From Clytia hemisphaerica (Eukaryota; Cnidaria; Hydrozoa; Leptothecata; Clytiidae), in assembly GCA_902728285.1 (NCBI GenBank), contig CACVBU010000975.1, positions 990,193 through 1,054,192 of the forward strand: DNA of 64,000 bases, in the 5' to 3' direction. Each line of letters starts with the position of its first letter. Position 1 is the stretch's first letter. A program made the translations under genes and the position numbers. This document shows, one piece after another, positions 34,521-46,600 of the stretch. The notes beneath the pieces were generated by a model. The model was not told the DNA's origin, did not search any database, and saw only the letters and a program-made list of their open reading frames with translations.

Positions 34521-36787
34521 GTTTCAAAATTTTCAACAGCTTTTAATCAATATCTTAGCTTATAACAATAGCTAGAATAATTAAACGAATAAATATAGTT
34601 TTTTTCCTTTTGATTTCTTTGTGTTCAACAACGACATCATATTGATGCTAATGAGAAAATAAATAACTAAAGAACAATTCAATATCAAAAATAATTTAAC
34701 AAGTGACTTAAGCAACAATTACTCTAAGGTGGCGAATAAACGTGGGGAAATCCAAATATTTTTTATCAAGCCCTCCACCACCCTTCCCCGTTCGACCTTA
34801 TTAGGACCCCCTTGTTTATTAATTTTTGACATCGGCACCTGAGAGTATGATATTGATGCTAATGGGGAAAATTTAACAAAAGAACAATTCAATATCAAAA
34901 ATAATTTAATAAATGACTAGCAACGAATGGAAGCTATAAAAAACATCCCAACTTGAAAGGAGAGAATAGACTGGTACAAATTCAGCCAAAATTAAAAAAA
35001 AATTCTAAATCAATAAAAGCTTTAAAAAGCAAAATATAAACTACTTTATGCTATCTTTTAAAATCAATACAATCAAGTGTTTTTCCACTTTTCAATACTA
35101 AAGAGTCCCTATAAGGTTTCGTTTTTGCAAAATCGATTTACAGTAAGAAATCTAATAAATATACATAAAGCTAAAATACAACTTTTCACTTTTATTAAAA
35201 AACTCGTGTTTTTAAAGTTTATTTACTATACAGTTAAAATTTTTTTAAATATATAACATAAAATCGAAAAATAAGATCACTTTTCCTATAAAATTGTCTT
35301 TTTTAAGTTTATTTATCTGTATATTAATAGTGGTAGTCTGTATGTGTGTTTGTCTGTGTTTTCTACTTTCGTTTTCTAACGCAATGTTTTTGTTCTTCCA
35401 AAAGATGACTTCCAGTTCTTGCTCCACAAATGTGTTAAACAATATTCGCGCCGTTTTATAAAGACTTTGAGTTGTTCGATAAGTTTGTTTTGATTGATAG
35501 ATTATAATTTCTGCCCAGACGTGCCCGAGGCCGCCTCTTATGTTTTTTTCTTTTTTTCTCTCTATTCTTTTGTTTTATGTTTTCGAATATAATTAACGAC
35601 CTTATTTGATTTGAGACATTCGAATTCGTTTTCAAAACAAAACAAAAGAAAATCTTTCAAACAAAATCTGTTTTAGAAAAAGAACAAATTTAAAAAAACA
35701 TTTAAAAACATAAGAATCACAAGACAAGTTTGTTGAACAACTAAACAGCAACATTAACAAATACATTCGAAAGGCGGTAAAAACAAGAGATCTTTCTTCG
35801 TAAAAAGGGACTTATAAACATCTATGTCGATAATTATATTGCTGTAAATCTAAGTCATTCATTGTTGAATTCGAAAAGTTATGACGAAGGTGCCTAGCTG
35901 CCTGACTTTCGGCCCTCGGACCCTTAGCGAGACTAGAGAGAAGAAGAAACAAGCGAAATTTTGTGAAGTTTACTTCCCTTATTGGGGCTAATTTGAATTT
36001 TTTTTCCCTATTTTTACCGACTCTTAGTGGGACTGAAGTTTGATTTTCTGATTTTTCCAACCCTTACAGGGACTGCCATTTTAAAAAAGGCATCCTTAAG
36101 AACGGCTCATGCCCGTATCCTTCTCTTGCCTAAGTACCCACGGGCTGCCTTTTTTCGACGAATCTCGTGTCATGTCTATAATTTCACTCCTCTTATCTTG
36201 ATATCAAAGTTTTCCTAATCATCAACAAGTACGGCAAATGTAAAGCGAGCGAAGCAAGAAAAAAATCTAATTGCAAAGCCTTTTCGGACGTCGCAGGTCG
36301 CCGGTATGGTATAGTTTGAATAACGCCCTTTCTGATCATTTTTGCAACAATTTAAAAATCTTTTTCAAAATATGGTTAAAAGATACGTGACCTGAGAGGG
36401 ACAGAGTCAAACTTTGAAGAGAATTTCTCCCTTTAATTTTGACTTCATCGTATTTAAGCCAGCTTCCCAACATCCAAAGGACTTTAAAATGCGTTCAGCA
36501 ACAGCTAAACCGGCGTGCGACGCCGGGTACCGGCTAGTAGTTAAAAATAAGAAAATAACACTAAATCAAAAATAATCTTGCTCTAAAATGACTGATGGAC
36601 AGAAAAACACCAAGAAAGTACAATTTTGTGAAAAATAAATCGTGTAAGAAATGAAAAAAAAAACAAAAAAAAACAAGCCGAATAAATATTTTTTAGTTCA
36701 ATATCAACCCAAATTCTTCTCGTATTTTCAACTTGTGTTGGATTTTAGGTTGAAAAATAATTGAATCAACTACCACATCACCGATCG
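34521..36787. other. Intergenic; one ~75-bp dispersed duplication
   Basis: A segment containing AGAACAATTCAATATCAAAA occurs at about 34640-34710 and again at about 34850-34920. Frames at 35245-35442 and 35812-36060 have no domain. TTTTTACCGACTCTTAGTGG and TTTTTCCAACCCTTACAGGG near 36010-36075 are loosely repeated. Confidence 0.4.
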
Positions 36788-36966
36788 TCAGTTGTTTTCC
36801 CGGAAATTCATTTTGAAGAATTTCTTTTTCAAATGAAAATAAACGTTTTCCTTTTTTGAGCTAAGACGCATCGTTATTTTTCCAGGAGTGGTACGAACAG
36901 GATAAGATCTATGAATCTTGGTACCAAGGACCATATCATTTGGGGCCGGCGGTGATTCTGTGTGTT

Positions 36967-36998
36967 CATCTTTGCGTGTCTTCATCTTTGCGTGTCTT
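36967..36998. repeat. 16-bp tandem duplication in the SWIM gene's last exon
   Basis: CATCTTTGCGTGTCTT is present at 36967-36982 and again at 36983-36998. Sixteen is not a multiple of three. On the minus strand the frame before it (ending EEDTQR then a stop) and the frame after it (KDEHTES onward) differ. Confidence 0.95.
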
Positions 36999-37136
36999 CT
37001 TCTGACAGCCATAACAAACAGTCGAACGAGTTTGACTCAGATAGATTAGGTGAAGTTTTTTCATCATCTTCTATCACATGCTTCGCAGGTTGTTTGTCTC
37101 GGTAACCTGTAGTATTTCTTTCTTGGTAGGGTGGGG

Positions 37137-38327
37137 CGTCAAATGTCAAAGTCAGAAAATTCAAGATGTAGTGTTTTTTTATGAAAATTTAACCTATTGT
37201 GAGGTATTCTGCGCAATTTTTAAGGTCAGAAGTTCAAAATTGGCCGAACCCCCCTGGGGGTACTGATTCGCACTACAGGCAAAAATTGGAAAAAATGGCA
37301 TTTTCTGGCCTTTTCAGCCTGTAAAATATGTCAAAACTATTGCAAATCTTATTTTTTCACTTGCTGTACTAAATTTTAAGAAAACACAAAATAATCATAT
37401 TGGATTGAAAATTGTGCCCATTAGAGCCCTAAAAGAGCCGTTTTTAAAGCCAATTTTGGGTAGCAAATGCTTTTTAAGGCCAATTTTGCAAGCTCATAAC
37501 TTTAAACTTATCGATTCACATGCCTCAAATTCAGAGATGGAGTCTTCAAAAAGAAGCAAGTTTTTTAACGTTTTCAAAAATTCATATGGCGTCTTCAAAA
37601 ATCGCTTTTTAGCAAAAAAAATCATATTTCTCAAAAAATAGCATTTTTTAGGCAAGCTTCTACAAACGAGTTTAAAATGCTGACTGAAATTTTTTGCAGT
37701 GATAGTATACTGGAGATACTCTAGGGAAATCAAAATCATTTGGGTCTGGGATGCGTCTATGTGCGCCATTATGGAAATAAAATCCCTGCCAAGAGCCATT
37801 TTTCAGGCAAAAACCCAAATTTGGACTGAAAAAATGACAATAGACAAATACTGCAGGAAAATCAAAGTCATCTGGGTTTGGGATTTGGGTATATCCCCCA
37901 TTTTGGAATTGAAATTCCTTCTAAAACGCAATATTTCGAGCACAAATCCCAATTTTGACTGGAAAAATCTTAAAAATGGCAATAAACATGAACCTAAAAT
38001 CTTTCTGCAGTGATAGTCGTGATAGTCTTCTGGAAGTACTCCAGGGAAATCAAAATCCTTTGGGTTTAGGATAAGGGTATATCCGCAACAAAAGATTTGC
38101 AATAGTTTTGACATATTTACAGGCCTGAAAAGGCCAGAAAAGGCCATTTTTTCCAATTTTTGCCTGTAGTGCGAATCAGTACCCCCAGGGGGGGTTCGGC
38201 CAATTTTGAACTTCTGACCTTAAAAATTGCGCAGAATGCCTCACAATAGGTTAAATTTTCATAAAAAAACACTACATCTTGAATTTTCTGACTTTGCCCC
38301 AAAAATGACTGTTGACGCCCTACCCTA
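37137..38327. mobile_element. 1.19-kb inverted-repeat element inserted in an exon
   Basis: The element starts TAGGGTGGGGCGTCAA and ends with the complement of TAGGGTAGGGCGTCAA. Arms of about 210 bp (GTCAGAAAATTCAAGATGTA onward) are near-identical inverted copies. Flanking 7-bp direct repeats TTCTTGG lie at 37130-37136 and 38328-38334. Taking out the element and one repeat makes the SWIM gene exon continuous in frame at the junction. Inside, three related segments (about 37690, 37850 and 38010) contain GGGAAATCAAAATC-like sequence. No transposase frame. Confidence 0.9.
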
Positions 38328-39781
38328 TTCTTGGCTCTGTTTACGTTTTCTTGGTTGCTCGCTCTTTTTCTTGCCTGCATTTTGTGGATGGATCTCCAAC
38401 AGTACATTGTCATTTGTTGGATTCCATTTAACGAGGTGCTGTTCGAGCAGGTCCAAATGGAACGCAATGGCGATTGAATGAGCACATATACCTTTAAATA
38501 AAGTAAGTAAAGTTGTTAATCTCCATAAAGAATGAATTGCTCAAATTGACTAAACGATACCTTTTTTGTAAATATTTAACGCGTACAATTTCGACAATTT
38601 CACGCATTTTCAAGAGATTTCATCAACTACCTTATTGGTACCAATGTCACATTTTGTTGCAAATTTTAAGCATTATTCTTATCTTATGAAATGAGAGAGA
38701 AAAACCTTTTTAAATGGCCTCGACCGCAAAATTAAATTCTTAAATCTTTCAATGTCTGAACTGAACCGCAAAATTTCTTCCCTTATAAGGTACTACATTT
38801 ACATAGTGATAAAAAAGGATGCACATTCAAAAAAAGGGTGCACATTCAAAAAAAAAGAAGAAATAAAAGTCAAACCTTGCGTGGCTATGTTTCTTGGGCA
38901 ATTACATTTCACAATATGATTTTGAACTTTCACTGCATGAAGTGAATCTGCTTGACTTCGTGACTTGACAAAATACGTGTTTTGAAGGAGATTCGACTTT
39001 TCAACAAGAGTTAGTAAATTTTTCAAGTAATGCTCGGCACCATACCAATCAACTGAAAGTTAACCTGGGAGACCAGACAACAAGAATTCCGGAAAAGGAG
39101 GTGGCAATGAACTTGAATTTGTTGATCGAGGGAGTTGTTGTTGTGAAATTTCATCATCCTCGTCAGATGAAAATCTCTGAAACCTTTGTAAACCAGAAGA
39201 TGACGGTTGACACATATTATCTGAAATTTAAAGTTAATGAACATTTAACATACGGTTATTCCTCACTGAAATTCTATTTATTGAACAACTAAATTTAATT
39301 TATATTTCAACTCAATTCAAAGCTAAAAACAAAACAAAAATTCATCTCTCACCTTCTTCAATGAGTGAAGGCGCCACACCACCTGACAAATTAAGTTCAG
39401 CATTTGATGATGCGTAATCTGAGAAACAATAAGTTACTTTTTATCAAAGTCCATCATACATGTTTTCTTATAAGCAATAGCCTACCCCTTCCTTTGTTAA
39501 GACTCAATAGTAAAATGTGGGTTCAATATTCGAAATATCATATCCTTGCCAAATGCTTATGAATTATAATTTCCTTAGTTGTAAGCTTAAATGTTGGAAA
39601 ACGACAGCAAAATCAAATCAAAAGAAGACTCTTTCTTAATCCAAGAAATAAATTGTGTGCATGTACTAGATGTTTTACTAATTTTATTATTGTGTCAACA
39701 TTTCAAAAAACTCACCTGCATCCAAGCTTCTGGAAGCAATAGGAACATCTCGATTTGGAGCAGACCCCTTGTCTGAAGGTG

Positions 39782-40002
39782 CTAGAGAAAAATAGTTTTG
39801 TTTAAAAAAAAATCCCTCTTTTAAAAAAAGGATCAACACTAAAAAAGTATGTTTCCGTGTTACCGGCTGGGTGAGAATTTTTCTTACTTCACCCGGCCTC
39901 AAAAAATAATGAACTTTAAAATATGAGAATTTTATCAAAAAAAGTTATAGTTCGCCTTCTGCATGAGTTTTATTTTTATCACCCGGTAATGTGGAAACGA
40001 AG
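39782..40002. other. Short intergenic stretch
   Basis: Nothing recognised. Further 5' exons of the SWIM gene could lie here or beyond, because its first exon seen begins in phase 1. Confidence 0.3.
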
Positions 40003-41346
40003 AATGTTTAATGTTTTTTACCTAGAACAATCAAATTGTAATATTTTCTTTTTCATTTTACACCTTTTATTTTACTGATACTTTAGGGAAAACCCTTTTA
40101 GCCATAATCATTTAATCAGATTTTTTTAACTTAGCCTGAGCCAAAATTTACTGGTTCTTATAAAAAAACGTGTATTTCCCCCAAACAAACACAATTAATT
40201 ATGGGGACATTTAAGAATATAGAATTAATTTTCGCTTCTTTGCCTTATTTTGGACAAATTTCTTTCATTTTCCTAGGGATTTTTCAATTTGTTTGATAAA
40301 ATTGATAAAGATTGTATTTCGCCGGTTCAAATTTTCGTGGTTTTGCCGAAAAAGCGCGAAAAAAGCAAAAATAAGTTCCCTTAATGTATTCAAATTTTTC
40401 ATATCTTTCTTGGGTCAAAAGTCTCAGTCCTCCAAAGTACAAGGGGGGAGGGGGTGTCAATTTCGAGTCTTTTTAAATAATTTAAATAATTTAAAGCCTT
40501 AAAATCTTACTTTATTCTTTTATATCTTGTCTCCTTCGAGGCAATGTATGAAAATGTACGGACTGCCAATTTTTTTGGAACAGACTTTGACTGAACTTTG
40601 CTTTTCACTTTCGTTACCAAAACAATAGTATAAATTTAAAAATCCCTTTGAAATTTATGTATCTACCTTAAGAGAAGAAATTTTAGCGGGAAGAAAGCCA
40701 ATTTTGGTGTAATTTGGCGGAATTTATTTTGGGTGATTACATAAAATTTCTAAATTTGGTGAGAATCAATTTTGACGAGCGACCCATTTTTTGTTCAATA
40801 TTTTAGCTGAAAAAGGATGAAATTAGGATTTTTTAAGAGAAATAGAGACTAGTGTGAAAGAAAATTAAATTTGGCGGGAAGAAAATTTGCCAAATTCGCC
40901 AAAATTTCTTTCCGCCAAAATTTCTTCCCTTAAGGTATATTAAGAACACAAAAATACATCTCGACTTTGATAAAAAAATGGTCCGTTAGTCATGGTTTTA
41001 TGATTTGTGTTTCTCCAAAAAGGGACTGGATCTAGTGGTATGGATTTGCTACGTGCTCAAGCAAAGCCAAACAATGGAGTCTACCATATTATACCGGGCC
41101 ACTTATCAGCGTACATACAGACATAAGTGGCCCCTGGGCTACTACAATAACTTATTCAAAAATGTCCCCATAATTAATTGTGTTTGTTTGGGGGAAATAC
41201 ACGTTTTTTTATAAGAACCAGTAAATTTTGGCTCAGGCTAAGTTAAAAAAATCTGATTAAATGATTATGGCTAAAAGGGTTTTACCTATAAAATGAAAAA
41301 GAAAATATTACAATTTGATTGTTCTAGGTAAAAAACATTAAACATT
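40003..41346. mobile_element. Long inverted-repeat element with near-identical ~200-bp arms
   Basis: The left arm 40003-40213 and right arm 41159-41346 match almost base for base in inverted orientation. Both contain GCCTGAGCCAAAATTTACTG and the complement of CACGTTTTTTTATAAGAACC. The one sizeable difference is a ~22-bp segment present only in the left arm at about 40060-40085. The 945-bp spacer contains another MITE. High arm identity suggests recent formation or gene conversion. No protein is encoded. Confidence 0.85.
40666..40935. mobile_element. TA-flanked MITE inside the larger inverted-repeat element
   Basis: CCTTAAGAGAAGAAATTTTA matches the complement of the right end (CCTTAAGGGAAGAAATTTTG), with TA at 40664-40665 and 40936-40937. 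The 270-bp body has repeated GGCGG and CCGCC motifs. It is nested in the spacer of 40003-41346. Confidence 0.8.
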
Positions 41347-41854
41347 AAAGATCCCTAGGAAAATGAAAGACATTTGTCTAAAAAGGGCAAAACCCCTGAC
41401 AATTAGTTCCTATGAAATGCGATTTTTTGAGAACAATAGAGCTGAGCCTGAGAAAATACAAGTGCTGCTGGATAAACTTGTACGTTTGACATTTACTGGG
41501 AATTTCAAATTAGGAGAACTTTTTCTAATTTTATTGTTTCAAAACGGGCAGGTACCAAAAGGGGGGGTTGTACTTTTACGGTGTGACGGGATTGGCCCTT
41601 TTTTAGTACGATATTACGGGATTTGACGAAAAAAAAGACGGGAAGATTTTAAAATCAGACGGTGACGGTATTTGGCCATATTTTTTGTCATTATGCCCGT
41701 ATTTGAACCTGTACAAACCGGTGTGACGGTGTTATTATTTTTTTCAATTTTCGGGATTCCGGGATTCAGCAATAATTTTGACGGGAAAACGGTATTTCGA
41801 ACCCCTACAAACACCCCCCCCCAAACGCATACTACCTATTACTTACGGGAGGTC
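41347..41854. repeat. TGACGG-rich degenerate repeat
   Basis: Several copies of GTGACGG and ACGGGATT, flanked by G runs on the left (about 41562) and C runs on the right (about 41812), suggest a decayed inverted-repeat element at about 41550-41825. The open frames at 41363-41626 and 41672-41968 are not credited. Confidence 0.4.
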
Positions 41855-42447
41855 GTCAGTAGTCCGACACTTTCTAGTCCGACAGTAAAAATGCCCGACG
41901 TTGGATTTGACAAATGCGTCAGTATTCCGACAACAATTTTGTCCGACAACGAGTCAAAAAACATATAAAACGAAATATTAATCGCCGAAGAGGAGGCACA
42001 TCTTTTATAAGCAGCCACGTGCTTATAAAAATCCAAAGTTTCGAATTTGAGGTTGGGCCCCTAAACCCGATTTTCTTAAATTTTGGGAAGCTTATTAGGA
42101 TTAGGCTTTCAAGAGTCAAGAAATTGGATTTAGCTGTTTTTACGACCCTTCTTTTTTTTTTTTGGGGGGGGGCTGAAATTAAAGTTTTTGATTTAAAGGC
42201 CGTGCATTCTTTTTGCTATAAATTATCTCTACCCAAATTTGATTATTCCTTTATTTCTAATTATGTCAAAATGCCGCCAAAATGAACTTTTATTAATATT
42301 ATCTCAGTGAAAAACCCTTATTCAGCATTCGACACTTTAAAACCTTTCGTTTTCGGACAAAAGTGACGTCGGAAAAAAAGTCTTCTAAATTTATTTTATA
42401 GATTCGGACTATTTTACTGTCGGACTAGAAAGTGTCGGACTAGTGAC
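41855..42447. mobile_element. 593-bp MITE with ~36-bp inverted ends
   Basis: GTCAGTAGTCCGACACTTTC followed by TAGTCCGACAGTAAAA is inverted at 42412-42447 with one mismatch (GTCACTAGTCCG). The interior has further GTCCGACAA and GACGTCGGA motifs, but no transposase. No target duplication was clear. Confidence 0.85.
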
Positions 42448-44866
42448 ATGCACCCCTACTGAAGATTGGTGCCTGTGCACCATGAAACTCTGAGTTTGGA
42501 ACAAAGATATTGTGTCAACTCTTTATTATATTATATATATAGTTTATCAGTCGACTTGAATCATGATACGTTTTAAATTTTACAGGGAAAAATACATCCA
42601 GTGAAGTATAAGTAATGTCTTATTCATATATATATATATAATATATGTTACAAATTCCTTACGGATTCTCAAGCCTGGTTATAATAAAACTATTACATGT
42701 TAGTAGCAGACCCGACTGGCAATTGTTATGTAGCAGGTTGAAACATGAGTTTTTTGCTAGAAAGATGCAGTTTGTTTTCAAGTTAAATCTTTAAAATAAA
42801 TCAAACTGTGTGGGTTTCTTTACTTCTAAACAACCTACCAATAGTTTTGGAACACTCCATGATAAAGGAAGATGGCTGTTCTTGTGGATTGACTTTCTGG
42901 TTACCCCATATAAAACACGATGTGACATGAAAGTGGAAGTGAAGAGACATGATTTGTTGGTTTTTGTTTGATTTCTTGACTCGTATATCTCATGGCAAAT
43001 GGGATAGCAAATGACTTTTCATGTATTGCTTGGCTCTACATATGATACCTCTAACTTTGAACACCTCCAGAATGTTGAAAAAAGCATTTTATGAGATAAG
43101 TTTCGATTGTAATTTCATGGAAATTTTTAATCGACAGATTTGACTTGGCGTCAGTTTTGTTTGGTTGATAAATCTTTAGCTTCACACCATACCGTGGGAT
43201 GATTTTCAATAAACTTTTGTTGTTATACACAGTCACTCTACACATGATGACTCCAGCCATGATTGGTATCAGACAGTCAGAATGTTGGAAAAAAAACATT
43301 TTACGAGAAATTGTTGATAGAAATTATATTGACTTATTTTTACAAATTTGGTGGTGTGGGTTTTGTTGGTTGATAATGTTTACACTGTGGGATCCTGTTA
43401 GGGTAATTGTTTGTTGTTGGAAGGCACCGTTTTAACAGTCTCGCCATCTCCACCGTAGAGGCGGGAGGTAAAAATGCTCACTTTAGTACTGTGGAAGGTT
43501 AGAGAAATGTAAACATTGCCATTTTTTTCCTTCCTTTAAAGAGAATGTTTTAGATGTTTGAACATGATATTGATGACAATTTTATGTATCTCTCCTGAAA
43601 ATTTCACAAAAATTCACCGAGAGGAAAAGAAGTTATGGTGAAAAGGAGTTCTTTACCTACCATTTCTCTGCTGGGTTTTCTTATGAGAACTGGCTGTTTA
43701 CCTACCATTTTTTTACGGGGAAGAGTGAAGTTTCTCGTGGTCACCAAAACAATAGAAAATTGTTCATACGCGTGCGCAGCCGACACTGTTAAACGGTGTA
43801 TTGATTACCAAAAAAAAGAGAACCTTTTTTTGATAAAAACTTTATTTTTTTCATGAACCGTGTGGATGGTTGACATCTTTCTCTAGTCTTGTAAACCAAT
43901 GCAGTGTCTGTTTTCAAATCTTGATTTCTCTATACCTACTGAACTAAATAGAACTAAATTATGCATGGCTGTATCATTGTTTTTATGCTGGAGTAAACAA
44001 TTATTCAATATGGCTGCCTCTTTTAAAAAAGGTCTACTGTTTAAAGCTATTTAAATGCTTTAAAACTTCAAGCAACATTTTTTTCTTTGTTGCTATCAAA
44101 GATAGATTTTTACTTTGTCGTAATGTAAATTTATTGTAAAGTTTAAGTTTTTGAGTTTAGTTCATCTGCAGTAGTATTTTTTCAGTAATCCTTAAATCTT
44201 GTGAATAAAGTAACATTTAACCAGACTTATTGCCCTCATTATATTCAAATTTGTATTTTTTTTAGGACTGATAAGTACATATTTTTAAACACCAAAACAA
44301 ATCAAACAACATGCCAGTTCTTTCTGGACAAATATGTATGTATACTTTATTATGTGTGCTTTTTTATATATGTCAATAATGACCTTCATTTTTAAGGAAA
44401 TATTTAGTCGCAATTTTGCGATTCTTGTTTGATTGAACGATCTGCTCTTGCAAAATAATACTAATAACTGATTTTATATTACTAACTTGAAATGAAATAG
44501 TCAATCCTTCCTTGGGTGGATGCATCGAATCTTAACATCACTTTTGATTTACATTTTCCGCACCTGACATTCCATGGCCAAAGTTTGGATTCTCCTGATT
44601 GACCTGTTTTGTTTCTCGGTATAACCGTTCTTCCAGTCGAAGAATCGTCGATTGTACTGTCCGAAAGCTTCGATAGTTCTAAATTCAGAATAGTTTGTCA
44701 TCTGTTTCATTTATATAAAATTTGTTTGAGGACATTGCTTTGCAAAGCTTGTATGATATGCATATTGCGGCATCTTATAGTGAGCACACATAATAATACG
44801 CCTAAAAACTCGATATTCGAGTAAAATACAGTTAAAATACAAGAGAACTAAGAAAAAAAATATATA
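42448..44866. other. Intergenic with a diverged local duplication
   Basis: Segments at about 43035-43100 and 43240-43310 resemble each other (GAATGTTGAAAAAAGCATTT and GAATGTTGGAAAAAAAACAT, both ending in ACGAGA- or ATGAGA-like sequence), a ~210-bp imperfect tandem duplication. TA microsatellites lie at about 42526-42541 and 42629-42649. No gene was recognised. Confidence 0.45.
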
Positions 44867-46600
44867 CTATCTTTTTCTTCTTTCTTTTCTTCTTTCGTAC
44901 ATATCCACACGTTTTACATTCAATTTTTCACAGACAGATGACACATTACGTCTCCAACCGGATCGGTCTGAAACTGAATCATTCCACGAGTGAAGGATGT
45001 CACCAGTCTTAAGTAGAGCTTTTATGTTATCTTTGTACCTCAAGCGTGGACGCCCAATCGGTCTGCTGCCTAGAACTAGTTCACCGTAAAAAAGTTGCTT
45101 AACAGTTCGATTGTTGTCCATACGGGCAACGTGACCGAGCCAACGGAGTCGATTCTGGGCTAGCATAACTTCGATATCTACCGAATCGGATCTCCTTAAT
45201 ATCTCCTCGTTACTGACAAATCATCCCATTTAATATGCAGAATGTTTCGCAGATGACGTTGTGTACAGTTCTTAATTGCTTTATTTCGTGGGAATATAAA
45301 GTCCATGTTTCACAACCATAAAGAAGTATAGGCATTAAACATCGGTTGAAAACGTAACTTTCGTACGTGTTGTCAAATCATGGTTGTTGAAGACTCGGTC
45401 TTTTAGTCTGCTGAATGCACAAGATGTGGCTTGGATACGTGTGATCAATTCATCTTTGAGATTCGATTGTAGACAATATACTCCGAGATATTTGAAACGG
45501 TCGGTACATTTAAGTTTCGTTTCGTCAATAAAGAAGTCACACTCAGGACCTAGGCACATAACCTCAGTCTTTTTGGCGTTTATTGCAGACCGAATCTCTT
45601 GGCATAAGATGGGTAGCTTGTTAGTAGAGATGCAGTCCTTCGGACGTATCACTGAACACAGCGATGTCATCGGCATATTGAGCTTCCCGGATATACATGT
45701 GGAAAGTTTTCGTTTTCGCTTTTAATCTTCTAAGGTCGAAGAGGTTGCCATCCATTCGGAAACGTACGTAAATTGAATGTTCTGTGTTATCTTTGAAAGC
45801 GATCCAAAGGGCTATCGCAGCATATAAACCGTATAGGGTAGGGGCTAATTTACAACCTTGCTTCACACCACAATCGTAGTTGAAAATCTTCGAAAGTTCA
45901 CCTTCAATGACGAGTCTCGCTTTGACATCTGAATATAGCAGCTGGATTGCTTTAAGAAGATTTGGCGGGCATCCGATTTTGAAGAGAAGTTTAAATAAAA
46001 GGGGACGATTGACAGTATCGAACGCTTTCGTGAAATCAATGAAAACGATATACAGGTTACGACATTGCTCTCTAGATTTCTCCATTAGCTGACGAACCGT
46101 GAAAATGCCGTCGATTGTGCCACGTTCGCTACGATAACCGTGTTGTGAATCTGGATATACATTATTGACAAGCTTCTGTATTCTATGTAAAACGATATCG
46201 GCAAAGATTTTCCCAACACAACTGAGTAAGGATATGCCACGATAATTTCCGCAGACACTACGATCGCCTTTCTTAAATAGAACGGTGATGTTGGGATCGA
46301 TTAAATCAGAGGGCAACTTAAGTGTGGTCCAGAATATCGTAAATAATGAAAAAATGAAGTTTCTGACTGACTGTCCACCAAATGATATTGCTTCAGGAAT
46401 AATGCCATCGGGACCTGGGCTTTTACCGAGTTTAGACCGTTTTATTGCATCGTCAAGCTCTTTTTCGGTGATCGGTTCATCAAGTGAGTAATCGATAGGA
46501 CGTTGATCGATTTCATCAAGAACTGTTTCGTCGGTTTCTGTGACGTTGTTGAGAAGTTCTGAAAAGTGTTCGACCCAGCGTAAAGTTCTAATCATATATA
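44867..46600 (-). pseudogene. Decayed non-LTR retrotransposon reverse transcriptase
   Basis: Reading the minus strand, 46600 to about 45630 gives a clear reverse transcriptase: KSPGPDGIIPEAI, NYRGISLLSCVGKIFADIV, HGYRSERGT, FIDFTKAFDTV, GVKQGCKLAPTLYG and the catalytic YADD. The frame shifts near 45630 (continuing with NAKKTEVMCLGPE), near 45360 and near 45210, and ends with a C-terminal tail RLRWLGHVARMD...GRPRLRYKDN typical of many invertebrate elements. No endonuclease is present, so the copy is 5'-truncated at about 46600. The frame above that point (to 46781) does not look like part of the element. The clade is not assigned. Confidence 0.85.

Larger units (their letters stand above)
36788..39781 (-). 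pseudogene. SWIM zinc-finger gene, last exon split by an insertion
   Basis: Exons on the minus strand: 39716-39781, 39353-39418, 39065-39220, 38876-39052, and a last exon running 38491-38328 then 37129-36788 around an inserted element. All joins are GT-AG with matching phase. The SWIM zinc finger (CxC...CxH) is split over two exons as CNCPRNIATQ and GICAHSIAIAF. After it come WNPTNDNVLLEI, a basic stretch GKKKSEQPRKRKQ and, near the C-terminus, KDEHTESPPAPND and NVYFHLKKKFF. SWIM domains bind DNA or proteins and are frequent in MULE-type transposases. Besides the insertion, a 16-bp duplication (36967-36998) and a frame change just upstream break the C-terminal region. The 5' end was not found. 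Confidence 0.65.

Noticed and set aside
35812..36218. Frames of 82 and 63 codons
   Set aside because: Located in a loosely repeated region, on opposite strands, without recognisable content.
45384..46491. Plus-strand frames over the reverse transcriptase
   Set aside because: Antisense of the minus-strand reverse transcriptase.
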